The notes under the pieces are model-generated. The model worked only from the letters and a program-made list of their open reading frames with translations, did not search any database and was not told the origin of the DNA. Positions 4,912 through 10,292 of a stretch of DNA of 10,292 bases are shown here, piece after piece. The position numbers were made by a program, and so were the translations under genes. Source of the stretch: an uncultured Lachnospiraceae bacterium (GTDB lineage Bacteria > Bacillota > Clostridia > Lachnospirales > Lachnospiraceae); the NCBI GenBank assembly GCA_910588865.1, contig CAJUSJ010000116.1, positions 1-10,292 of the forward strand. Reading direction: 5' to 3'. The number at the start of each line of letters is the position of its first letter. Position 1 is the stretch's first letter.

Positions 4912-5673
4912 TCAGGCCGCTTTCTTATCCTTTGAGTTCTTAAGCGATCTCATGGCCTTCCCATAGATCTCCTGGGTCATCTGTTCCACGGACTGGATCC
5001 GGTATCTCTTAAGCACCATGTCCAGGGCGACTCCCGTCCTTTTCAGCTCCTTTTCAAATTCAGCCATCTGTTTCGTGCTGATAAAGCCGGAATCCCCATG
5101 ATTGTCCGGTAATTTTTTATCCCCGGCTTTCTTTTTGGCGGAAATCCCCTTTCTCATATCCATGAAGTATACGGCCTGCCCCCTGGAGTTTACGACCACA
5201 ATCGAATCAATGACCCGTTCTTCATTGTAGGATATGGACTGGACAGAGAATCGCTCACTGGTATAATACCTCTGGTCCCCCTCCCGTCCTTTCTTTTGGA
5301 TATCTGCCATTCCCGCCGGGATCCAGATAAATGGAGCCGTGTACAGCTCCCTTCCCAGCCCCCAGTTAAAGCAGGCCCGCTTGAAGCTGTCCGACGCCTG
5401 GCCTTTCTCCTTCTCAGAATAACTCATGGTTCCTACATCCTGCTTCCCGATCCACTCCTTCTTTTCGCTGTCCCAGATCTCCACGGTACAGTACAGGTTC
5501 CCGTCTATGGCCTGGTGGCTTCGCTTCCAGCCAAAGGGGGTAAAGGTCTCGTCCAGTATCTTCTGGTCCACCCTCGCATCCTTGAAGAGCAACAGGCTCA
5601 GTCCTTTCTCATTGATGACGGAGACACGGCACTCGATCTCGTCCGCTCTCAACAGTCTTACGGAAACTTCCAT
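4912..5673 (-). CDS. Rad52/Sak-type single-strand annealing protein
   Basis: 253 residues. Residues 94-111, SDSFKRACFNWGLGRELY, carry the hallmark of the Rad52/Sak superfamily (compare SFKRACVKWGIGRYLY). It is preceded by GWKRSHQ (48-54), a strand-rich EIWDSEKKEWIGKQDVGT region and EKEKGQA (87-93). Such phage and plasmid proteins form rings that anneal complementary single strands and act with a partner exonuclease, here the gene immediately upstream. The C-terminus (about 175 on) is a Lys-rich linker plus a small helical region, variable in the family. The ATG at 5673 has AGAAGGAGGG upstream. The gene is last in the operon, before the terminator at 4867-4898. Often annotated only as hypothetical; I am fairly sure of the superfamily. 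Confidence 0.8.
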   Translation of the reverse strand: MEVSVRLLRADEIECRVSVINEKGLSLLLFKDARVDQKILDETFTPFGWKRSHQAIDGNLYCTVEIWDSEKKEWIGKQDVGTMSYSEKEKGQASDSFKRACFNWGLGRELYTAPFIWIPAGMADIQKKGREGDQRYYTSERFSVQSISYNEERVIDSIVVVNSRGQAVYFMDMRKGISAKKKAGDKKLPDNHGDSGFISTKQMAEFEKELKRTGVALDMVLKRYRIQSVEQMTQEIYGKAMRSLKNSKDKKAA

Positions 5674-5719
5674 ATCATTCTTCCCTCCTTCTCTTTAGAT
5701 TTTCTTACCTGGTACTTTT

Positions 5720-6649
5720 CTAAGCCGCCTTGACAGAAAACCGTCTCGATGTTGTGACTTTAGCATATTCCTGATAAACTTCAGGACGCTCTTCTCTGAT
5801 TCTCTTCGTATCCAGCCTAACCGTGTCCGTATTAGACCAGCTTACCTTATACCTGTCATTAAAAGCCACTTCATGATCCTTCATGTAACATTTGATCTCC
5901 TGCTCAATCTGCCTCTGCTCTTTCTCCATCTCTCCGATCATTTCCATCAAGCGCTCCCGCCTTTCCAGCTTTTCGTCAAAGCCTACCAGCGGAATGCTGC
6001 TCTTTTTCTCCGCACTCCGATAATACTGCGCCAATACCTGGTCACAGGCTTTGGAGCCGTCCGGCTCCGGCATGACCCCCGGCACGACATTCTGATTCCA
6101 AAACGCCTGCTCCACCCCTATCAATTTCCCGATCATCCGGTCATCCCAGGTAATCTTCTGATACTGAAAACCGACACCAAGGATCACCACGGCGATATAC
6201 CACTCTCTTTTCCCGGTCACCGCCATGTAATGAAGGCACTGGATCAGGTAATGGGGCGGAATCCGGCCATCCTTCCATTTATCCTTGTTATAGGCACTGG
6301 CCGTCTTACATTCCAGCCCCGCATCTGTTCCCACCACCATCCTGTCCACATCTGCCAGCATAAAGGGATACTCCCCACTGCGGTACATCTTATTACAGCG
6401 GCGGACCTTAAACCCTGTCTCTTCCATAAACCGTCTGGCCACATAATCCTCCAGGTCACGTCCCTGGCGCATAGCCTCATTGTCCATATCATCAATTTCA
6501 TCTGTGGTTTTGTCACGATAGACATCCATGGGACCGCTGTAAGGGTTTAATCCGCAGACTGCTCCCGCATCTGATCCCCCGATTCCCGACTTTCTTATTC
6601 TCAGCCACTGCTCCCGGCTCATACCCAATGTAGATATTGTGGTACACAT
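5720..6649 (-). CDS. YqaJ-type viral recombinase exonuclease
   Basis: 309 residues from the ATG at 6649, chosen because AGGAGG (6664-6659) is correctly spaced; a longer TTG-started frame from 6679 would put that ribosome site inside the gene. Motifs of the lambda-exonuclease/YqaJ family appear in order (numbered from this ATG): GIGGSDAGAVCGLNPY (22-37), GRDLEDYVARRF (63-74), MLADVD (97-102), LECKTAS (112-118) and YLIQCLHYMAVTG (134-146). D100 or D102, E113 and K115 form the PD-(D/E)XK metal site, so it should be active. A coiled-coil-like segment (about 220-265) follows. The enzyme would resect double-strand ends for the annealing protein encoded 46 bp downstream, like RecE/RecT or Red exo/beta. 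Confidence 0.9.
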   Translation of the reverse strand: MCTTISTLGMSREQWLRIRKSGIGGSDAGAVCGLNPYSGPMDVYRDKTTDEIDDMDNEAMRQGRDLEDYVARRFMEETGFKVRRCNKMYRSGEYPFMLADVDRMVVGTDAGLECKTASAYNKDKWKDGRIPPHYLIQCLHYMAVTGKREWYIAVVILGVGFQYQKITWDDRMIGKLIGVEQAFWNQNVVPGVMPEPDGSKACDQVLAQYYRSAEKKSSIPLVGFDEKLERRERLMEMIGEMEKEQRQIEQEIKCYMKDHEVAFNDRYKVSWSNTDTVRLDTKRIREERPEVYQEYAKVTTSRRFSVKAA

Positions 6650-6700
6650 CTTATCATTCCTCCTGATTTCTCCTGACAAATCTCAGCCTGCCGCTTCCCG

Positions 6701-7048
6701 TCACGCTGCCTTTACCATTTCAAAGGCCCTGTCGATCATGGCGTTCCCCTCAACCGTCCTGGCGAAAAGACTCTCCCTGTAATTCGCCCGCTCTCTTAAA
6801 GGTTTTGCATGGGTGGCAAAGTCCGACACGGCGTTGACAAAGCGGTATCCGTTCTTCCCCACTCTTTTTAAGTCCGGAGCGTCAAAATACCGCATCTTTA
6901 CATCTTCTTTCAGGCGGAGAATGTTCTTCCTCTGCAGCGGGGAGGCGTCAACTACCAGAGGGAACAGTTCATCTATGTATTCATAGACTTTCCTGTCGGA
7001 CAGCTTAATCTTGTTCAGACTGTCTATGGTTTTTCCCAGTTCTGTCAT
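6701..7048 (-). CDS. DUF932 protein, C-terminal part (downstream of in-frame stop)
   Basis: 115 residues from ATG 7048, in exactly the same frame as the gene upstream and separated from it only by a TGA and nine sense codons. It matches the C-terminal half of DUF932 proteins: DELFPLVVDASPLQRKN, then RFVNAVSDFATHAKPLRERA and MIDRAFEMVKAA. No ribosome site is visible before 7048, so as a separate protein it would be poorly made unless reinitiation or readthrough occurs. It is best regarded as the second half of a roughly 310-residue gene broken by a single nonsense codon. DUF932 proteins are widespread on phages and plasmids, often beside recombination genes; their biochemical role is not established. 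Confidence 0.75.
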   Translation of the reverse strand: MTELGKTIDSLNKIKLSDRKVYEYIDELFPLVVDASPLQRKNILRLKEDVKMRYFDAPDLKRVGKNGYRFVNAVSDFATHAKPLRERANYRESLFARTVEGNAMIDRAFEMVKAA

Positions 7049-7075
7049 ATATCTGTCCGCATACAGGAGCGTATC

Positions 7076-7078
7076 TCA
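7076..7078 (-). other. In-frame TGA inside the DUF932 gene
   Basis: The codons around it read L-E-D-A-stop-D-T-L-L-Y-A-D-R-Y-M, and conserved sequence continues in the same frame. A single CGA to TGA transition (Arg to stop) would explain it. TGA is a normal stop in the antitoxin, DUF5688 and 2347-3255 genes, so code reassignment is unlikely. Confidence 0.85.
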
Positions 7079-7633
7079 CGCATCCTCCAATTTTCCCTTG
7101 ATATCCCCCACATGGTTTGTTGACCAGCTTCTTTTTGCTGTGGACAGAGCCAGATTCAAGGTGTTCATGCACACAACACGGATAGGAGTCATAGCCGCCT
7201 TGATCGCTCCGCTCCCGTCATGGCTGTTCATAAAGACAAGGTACGGCGTGATCTCGTCACCGCTGATAATATATTTCTGGGGCAGTTTGGCCAGAATCCA
7301 TGTTTTCCGGCCATCCTGCAGGGAACCAGCAGTTTCATACAGAACCCCCTCTCCCAACAACGCATCCGTAAACGCAAAAGCCTCATGATTCTGGACAATC
7401 TTGTATCTGTCAGTGACCACCCCAAGAACCCGGTTATCCGTGTTTCTCACGTTTGCCTTATATCCCGGAACCGGAATCCCGTCTGCTGTTATCAATTTCT
7501 TCTGGAACACAGACCAGTCAAATCCTGCCAGCTTCAGCGCGCTCGTGGAATCAGGTGCCTCCATCACCATGGTTCCGAGGCCATGCCACGGCTTTTCCCT
7601 TGTATAAAACATTGTCTCTACTGCTGCTGCCAT
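7076..7633 (-). CDS. DUF932 protein, N-terminal part (phage/plasmid-like protein)
   Basis: 185 residues from ATG 7633, with AGGAGG eight bases upstream. The signature METMFYTREKPWHGLGT, the region RVLGVVTDRYKIVQNHEAF, and MTPIRVVCMNTLNLAL with KRSWSTNHVGDIKGKLEDA identify the DUF932 (phage/plasmid-like, TIGR03299-type) family. The usual protein is about 310 residues; this frame ends at a TGA where homologues continue into a helical segment, and the rest is present at 6701-7048. It belongs to the recombination operon, 74 bp after the small gene at 7708-7992 and upstream of the exonuclease gene. A truncated product may fold, since most of the N-terminal domain is complete, but loss of function is likelier. 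Confidence 0.85.
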   Translation of the reverse strand: MAAAVETMFYTREKPWHGLGTMVMEAPDSTSALKLAGFDWSVFQKKLITADGIPVPGYKANVRNTDNRVLGVVTDRYKIVQNHEAFAFTDALLGEGVLYETAGSLQDGRKTWILAKLPQKYIISGDEITPYLVFMNSHDGSGAIKAAMTPIRVVCMNTLNLALSTAKRSWSTNHVGDIKGKLEDA

Positions 7634-7707
7634 ATCACTTTCCTCCTAATTTTGTATTTGGGGAAACTCAGTTTCTCAAATCCATCTTTTCCTGTTTTTT
7701 CAATCCT

Positions 7708-7992
7708 TTATACCTCCCCGAAAAGTTTCTGTCTCCCTATCCCGCAGATCCTCAGCACCATCTGCACACCGTCACGAAATCCTCCCAGGTAGATATGTCT
7801 CTCGTGCTTTGCGGATATCTCAATCAGCTGGTCTATGTATGCTTCTATCTGAGCCCGCTTTTTCTCTTCCAACCCACGCAGAAGCTGGTCTTCCTGATCC
7901 GTGCCTTGATTGTTTCCCGCATCCCTCTCCTGCTCCAGCAGCTGGTCGATCCGTTCGCTCAAAATCATATCCACCAGTTCCTTCTCACTCAT
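7708..7992 (-). CDS. Small phage-type protein of unknown function
   Basis: 94 residues, first gene of the recombination operon. No family is named with confidence. The N-terminal half is acidic and helical (MSEKELVDMILSERIDQLLE, then a Gln/Asp/Glu-rich stretch). The C-terminal half (KKRAQIEAYIDQLIEISAKH, then IYLGGFRDGVQMVLRI) has the helix plus G-F-x-x-G pattern seen in small Clostridia phage and element proteins such as DUF6809; that resemblance is by eye only. The purine-rich AGGAAGAGAG lies upstream of ATG 7992. A 21-codon frame (8050-7985) overlaps its start and could couple translation, but is not convincing as a gene. Confidence 0.65.
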   Translation of the reverse strand: MSEKELVDMILSERIDQLLEQERDAGNNQGTDQEDQLLRGLEEKKRAQIEAYIDQLIEISAKHERHIYLGGFRDGVQMVLRICGIGRQKLFGEV

Positions 7993-8070
7993 GTCTCTCT
8001 TCTCTCTTCCTTCCTCTTTCCATAAAGCCTTCCTGTAAATCCTGTTTCATGTATCCAAACCTCTTTTCCC

Positions 8071-8099
8071 AAAAAGGGAGTACCAAACATGGCACTCCC
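8071..8099 (-). terminator. Intrinsic terminator downstream of the structured RNA region
   Basis: Minus strand: GGGAGT and ACTCCC pair around an inner GG/CC, followed by TTTTT. It ends a transcript coming from higher coordinates, before the 94-residue gene. It therefore separates the 8100-8466 region from the recombination operon, either fully or as an attenuator. Confidence 0.7.
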
Positions 8100-8122
8100 C
8101 CCATAAGGCCGCTAGATCTCCA

Positions 8123-8176
8123 TTACCCTTTGAACAGGTTAATGATAATACGGATCACTATGAACGGTAATCCCAT
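8123..8176 (-). CDS. Possible 17-residue hydrophobic peptide
   Basis: MGLPFIVIRIIINLFKG, from ATG 8176 to TAA 8123-8125, with AGGGAG and GGTGG upstream. The sequence is almost entirely hydrophobic with basic residues at the middle and end, as in small membrane peptides and type I toxins. It lies about 25 bp before the terminator at 8071-8099, at the end of the putative structured transcript. I know no named family; at this length a chance ORF is quite possible. Confidence 0.35.
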   Translation of the reverse strand: MGLPFIVIRIIINLFKG

Positions 8177-8235
8177 CGTTCCACCATCTCCCTTCTATAT
8201 ACCCCCATACTGGAGTAAAATTCCTAAACCACATA

Positions 8236-8384
8236 AATAATGCCTCTGTCTGACAAGGTGTCTGCCAAGACAAAGACATTATTTTCTGAGCAACCTGATA
8301 CTGGTCTGTTTATACCATGTATCCGGTTGTCCACATACTTAAATTTACCTTGGACTGCCAAGCGGAGTTTCGCCTCCGGTGGCA
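8236..8384 (-). ncRNA. Candidate structured RNA: run of four hairpins
   Basis: Four stems lie almost back to back. The first is 8236-8251 with 8268-8283 (16 bp). The second is 8292-8328 (about 13 bp with one mismatch and one bulge, AACC-GATAC-TGGT pattern). The third is 8329-8355 (5 bp, GTCCA/TGGAC). The fourth is 8356-8384 (TGCCA and CGGAG stems closed by a 6-nt loop). In the first stem two positions pair only as G-U on the minus strand and would be C-A mismatches on the plus strand, so the RNA is probably minus-strand. A terminator follows at 8071-8099. I recognise no known RNA family. The full transcript may span about 8490 to 8071; nothing else supports a conventional gene in 7993-8541. 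Confidence 0.5.
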
Positions 8385-8403
8385 TCCCTTACTTGAGCCC
8401 ATA

Positions 8404-8451
8404 TCAAGGCCCATTTTTAGTATTAGACATAATCCGGATCTCTAATGCCAT
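8404..8451 (-). CDS. Possible 15-residue leader peptide
   Basis: MALEIRIMSNTKNGP, from ATG 8451 to TGA 8404-8406. Its AAGGAGG (8466-8460), eight bases upstream, is the best ribosome site in the region and hard to dismiss. It precedes the hairpin run at 8236-8384, so it may be a leader peptide whose translation affects RNA folding, or the start of a gene otherwise lost. An AT-rich tract at 8491-8521 could hold its promoter, but no clean -35/-10 pair is seen. Confidence 0.35.
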   Translation of the reverse strand: MALEIRIMSNTKNGP

Positions 8452-8541
8452 AATGTTTACCTCCTTAAACTGTGACAGATTGACTAGTTTCAAGGATATA
8501 ATATATATGTAAAAATCACAACAAAACACTTAATAAACTAT

Positions 8542-10292
8542 TTAATATTTCCTATACTTTGACAATAGTTCTATATTTTTCTTTTCAAACTGATTAAAAA
8601 TATTATCATCAAATTCATTTGCTGATACCGAAGCCGAATACCAGCTTTTACTTTCAAAATATTCTCTTAATTCTGGACTTTCAAAACTTCGACCTCTTCT
8701 GGCATAAATTTCATTTATCGCAATCTTTATCTCCTGCTGTGTCAAAGCCAAAACTTCTTCTTCCATAATAAATCTTTTATCGCTATCTTCAAAAATCCAT
8801 TCTCCCAACATATTATCTTCATATTCTATAGTTTTTTCCATCTCATTAATAAATGAAGAATATACATCTATAATAGATATATCTTCATCTGAATTTATTA
8901 CATTTGACCCAATAGTCTTTAGTTCACTAAAATCGTTTTTATTAACAGCAAGTTGTGTAATACCTTCCAGTGTAATATCCGCACCTATAATGTAATTTTC
9001 TTCTGTCTCTTTTAATAAGTGAAAGTAAACCCACTCCATATGCCCATTATCAAATAAACAGCCTATATTTACTGCGTCAGGCATAATTTTTATATCCATT
9101 TTCTTTCCCATGTCATTTTGACAATAATATGTATTTATAAGGCTCTCAAATAATTCTCTCTCACCCATCGTATATTCTTCAAAAGACTGTATTATTTCAT
9201 TGCATACCGCATCTTGCATCTCATCAGAAAGAGAAGGTATCCTTACCATAATGCTATAGATAAAATCATCTTTCATTAGAAAAATCGCTTCTGTTCTTCC
9301 ATCTTCAAGATTCATCCCTTGACGTCTAAGTTCATTCTCTATAGAACTTCGTATCTGGCTATCTGTCATGCCTTTTTCAAATTCACTTATGTCTTCCCTT
9401 GTTATCAACCCCAATTCTATATATAATTCTATTTCATCTTTAAGATCATCTGTAATCTCTTTTTCAGCTTGATCTAATACATCATTTACGGACTCATTTA
9501 TATCATCCGAAACATCAAATAAACATCGTATCCCTGGGCTCGATAAAGAATAAAAACTTTTCACATCATATGCTTCATCAAGATTTATCCCTTTTTCTAA
9601 AATACATTGCCTTAATAACTCTTCAGATACACCATCAGAGTAATCTATCTGAACAGCTTGTATAGATATAAAGGCACCCATACCATAGCTATCCAAGTCA
9701 TATAGGAGATCATTTTTCCCCAATTTATCAATGGCATTCTCTACTAAAGGAATATAATATCGAATCCCCTCGATATGATCTTTATCTTCTGAATATTTAT
9801 AGGTGGGAATATTTAAACTTCCGTCCATATAATTTCCTATGTAAACATGATTGATAGAGTTAATATAATTATCATCCAATACTTCTAATTCCAAATTCTT
9901 TCCATACAACTCTATCAACAACGCAATCTCCTGTTCCATAGAGTCATTCCCCGCTTTTTTGACTGTTATTTCCTCACTGCATAATAATTCCCCTTCATTA
10001 TATATACATATTTCATGTATCCCTTCCTCTAAATATGTATGTATTATAAAATCGCTATCATATTTTGTTATTGTTAGGAATTCAAAATTATCTACCTGGA
10101 TCTTTAACCCATCCGGAACTAATTGATCAATCCTGTCATCTTCATATGTTATAAAAATAGCAACATCTCGATAATTATTTTGAGCAAGCAGCACATCCGC
10201 AATAAGGACATTATCATTTATTTTAAAATCTTTTCTTCTGACTTTTTTTGTCCGCGAAATATCTTCTTCCTTTTTTTCTTTTTCTTCTTCTT
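8542..10292 (-). CDS. Large YARHG-domain protein, N-terminus outside the window
   Basis: 582 residues are visible. The frame stays open to the right edge, with no ATG in frame before the first GTG (10194), so the true start lies beyond 10292. The visible part opens with a Glu/Lys-rich linker (EEEKEKKEED). A beta-rich domain follows (about 40-110: IADVLLAQNNYRDVAIFI, LEEGIHEICIYNEGELLC), then a long acidic middle. The last about 65 residues form a YARHG domain: EIKIAINEIYARRGRSF, PELREYFESKSWY, FNQFEKKNIELL. YARHG domains usually cap surface-anchored or secreted proteins of Firmicutes, whose N-terminus carries a zinc ribbon and one membrane helix; the charged linker fits a spot just after such an anchor (inferred). 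Codon use is much more AT-rich than in the genes to its left, pointing to a different origin. Function unknown. Confidence 0.8.
   Translation of the reverse strand, partial: EEEKEKKEEDISRTKKVRRKDFKINDNVLIADVLLAQNNYRDVAIFITYEDDRIDQLVPDGLKIQVDNFEFLTITKYDSDFIIHTYLEEGIHEICIYNEGELLCSEEITVKKAGNDSMEQEIALLIELYGKNLELEVLDDNYINSINHVYIGNYMDGSLNIPTYKYSEDKDHIEGIRYYIPLVENAIDKLGKNDLLYDLDSYGMGAFISIQAVQIDYSDGVSEELLRQCILEKGINLDEAYDVKSFYSLSSPGIRCLFDVSDDINESVNDVLDQAEKEITDDLKDEIELYIELGLITREDISEFEKGMTDSQIRSSIENELRRQGMNLEDGRTEAIFLMKDDFIYSIMVRIPSLSDEMQDAVCNEIIQSFEEYTMGERELFESLINTYYCQNDMGKKMDIKIMPDAVNIGCLFDNGHMEWVYFHLLKETEENYIIGADITLEGITQLAVNKNDFSELKTIGSNVINSDEDISIIDVYSSFINEMEKTIEYEDNMLGEWIFEDSDKRFIMEEEVLALTQQEIKIAINEIYARRGRSFESPELREYFESKSWYSASVSANEFDDNIFNQFEKKNIELLSKYRKY

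Noticed and set aside
5873..6550. Plus-strand 225-codon frame antisense to the exonuclease gene
   Set aside because: Composition (His/Leu/Pro-rich) is that of a mirror frame, and the minus-strand exonuclease motifs are unambiguous.
6650..6679. Longer exonuclease start at a TTG (6679)
   Set aside because: The extra ten codons contain the AGGAGG ribosome site of the ATG at 6649, so the longer form is very unlikely.
7076..7078. Selenocysteine or reassigned TGA in the DUF932 gene
   Set aside because: Only a weak 4-bp hairpin follows, no selenocysteine is expected in this family, and TGA ends other genes in the window.
7985..8050. 21-codon minus-strand frame MKQDLQEGFMERGRKREERH overlapping the 94-residue gene start
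   Set aside because: Its second half is simply the purine-rich ribosome-site region; no independent support.
7809..8240. Plus-strand 143-codon frame
   Set aside because: Largely antisense to the 94-residue gene, no ribosome site, Ser/Pro/Leu-rich translation typical of antisense frames.
8236..8466. Group II intron, retron or tmRNA as explanation for the hairpin run
   Set aside because: No GUGCG-type intron start, no reverse transcriptase nearby, and no tRNA-like domain or tag-peptide pattern.
8240..8512. Plus-strand 90-codon frame across the structured region
   Set aside because: No ribosome site, low-complexity composition, and it overlaps hairpins whose pairing supports the opposite strand.
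8461..8521. Plus-strand promoter using the TATAAT at 8496-8501
   Set aside because: No -35 at suitable spacing and no plus-strand gene follows.
1..10292. CRISPR array or full insertion sequence
   Set aside because: No regularly spaced short repeats were seen, and no complete transposase with terminal inverted repeats was found; the Rpn-type genes lack such ends.

Overview
The window looks like an accessory (integrated-element) region from a Gram-positive anaerobe of the class Clostridia, most likely a Lachnospiraceae gut bacterium. The basis is family recognition: a DUF5688 protein, Rpn-type PD-(D/E)XK proteins with (R/E)xEG-repeat tails, and the N-terminus MSDKKIQWHPGF are all familiar from that group. 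Strong AGGAGG ribosome sites and near-consensus sigma-A promoters agree with a Firmicute. Every gene I accept is on the minus strand, so transcription runs from high to low coordinates.

Left part (1-2195). Positions 1-1192 are a graveyard of Rpn-type genes. One is an N-terminally deleted copy running off the left edge, one a frameshifted N-terminal stub, and one a head-to-tail deletion relic of a second Rpn-like family carrying its own consensus promoter. A compact toxin-antitoxin operon follows (DinJ/RelB-type antitoxin, YoeB-type toxin) with a palindromic operator over its promoter and a strong hairpin at its end. Next come a 43-residue gene tail without a body, an intrinsic terminator, and the 3' 25 nt of a tRNA-Cys gene. 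A tRNA 3' fragment followed by what looks like its own terminator is what remains on one side when an element integrates into a tRNA gene, so the DNA to the right may be an element inserted at tRNA-Cys.

Middle part (2347-4898). An intact Rpn-type gene is expressed from a second, about 97 percent identical copy of the 157-bp promoter-bearing sequence seen at 1036-1192. Beyond it lie a small inverted-repeat element, an unrecognised 88-residue gene and a DUF5688 gene. A perfect 25-bp palindrome and a terminator separate this group from the next.

Right part (4912-8099). This is a phage/plasmid-type recombination module: small unrecognised protein, DUF932 protein, YqaJ-type exonuclease, Rad52/Sak-type annealing protein, ending in a terminator at 4867-4898. 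The exonuclease and annealing protein would form a two-component homologous-recombination pair. The DUF932 gene is interrupted by one in-frame TGA codon with an intact reading frame on both sides. Upstream, 8071-8466 has no ordinary gene but encodes on the minus strand a run of hairpins, two very short ORFs with ribosome sites, and a terminator; it is the best candidate here for an undescribed RNA. At the right edge, 8542-10292 is a large AT-rich gene with a C-terminal YARHG domain, whose N-terminus lies outside the window.

No integrase, replication protein, rRNA, complete tRNA or CRISPR array is visible. Family assignments come from recognised motifs, not from a database search.
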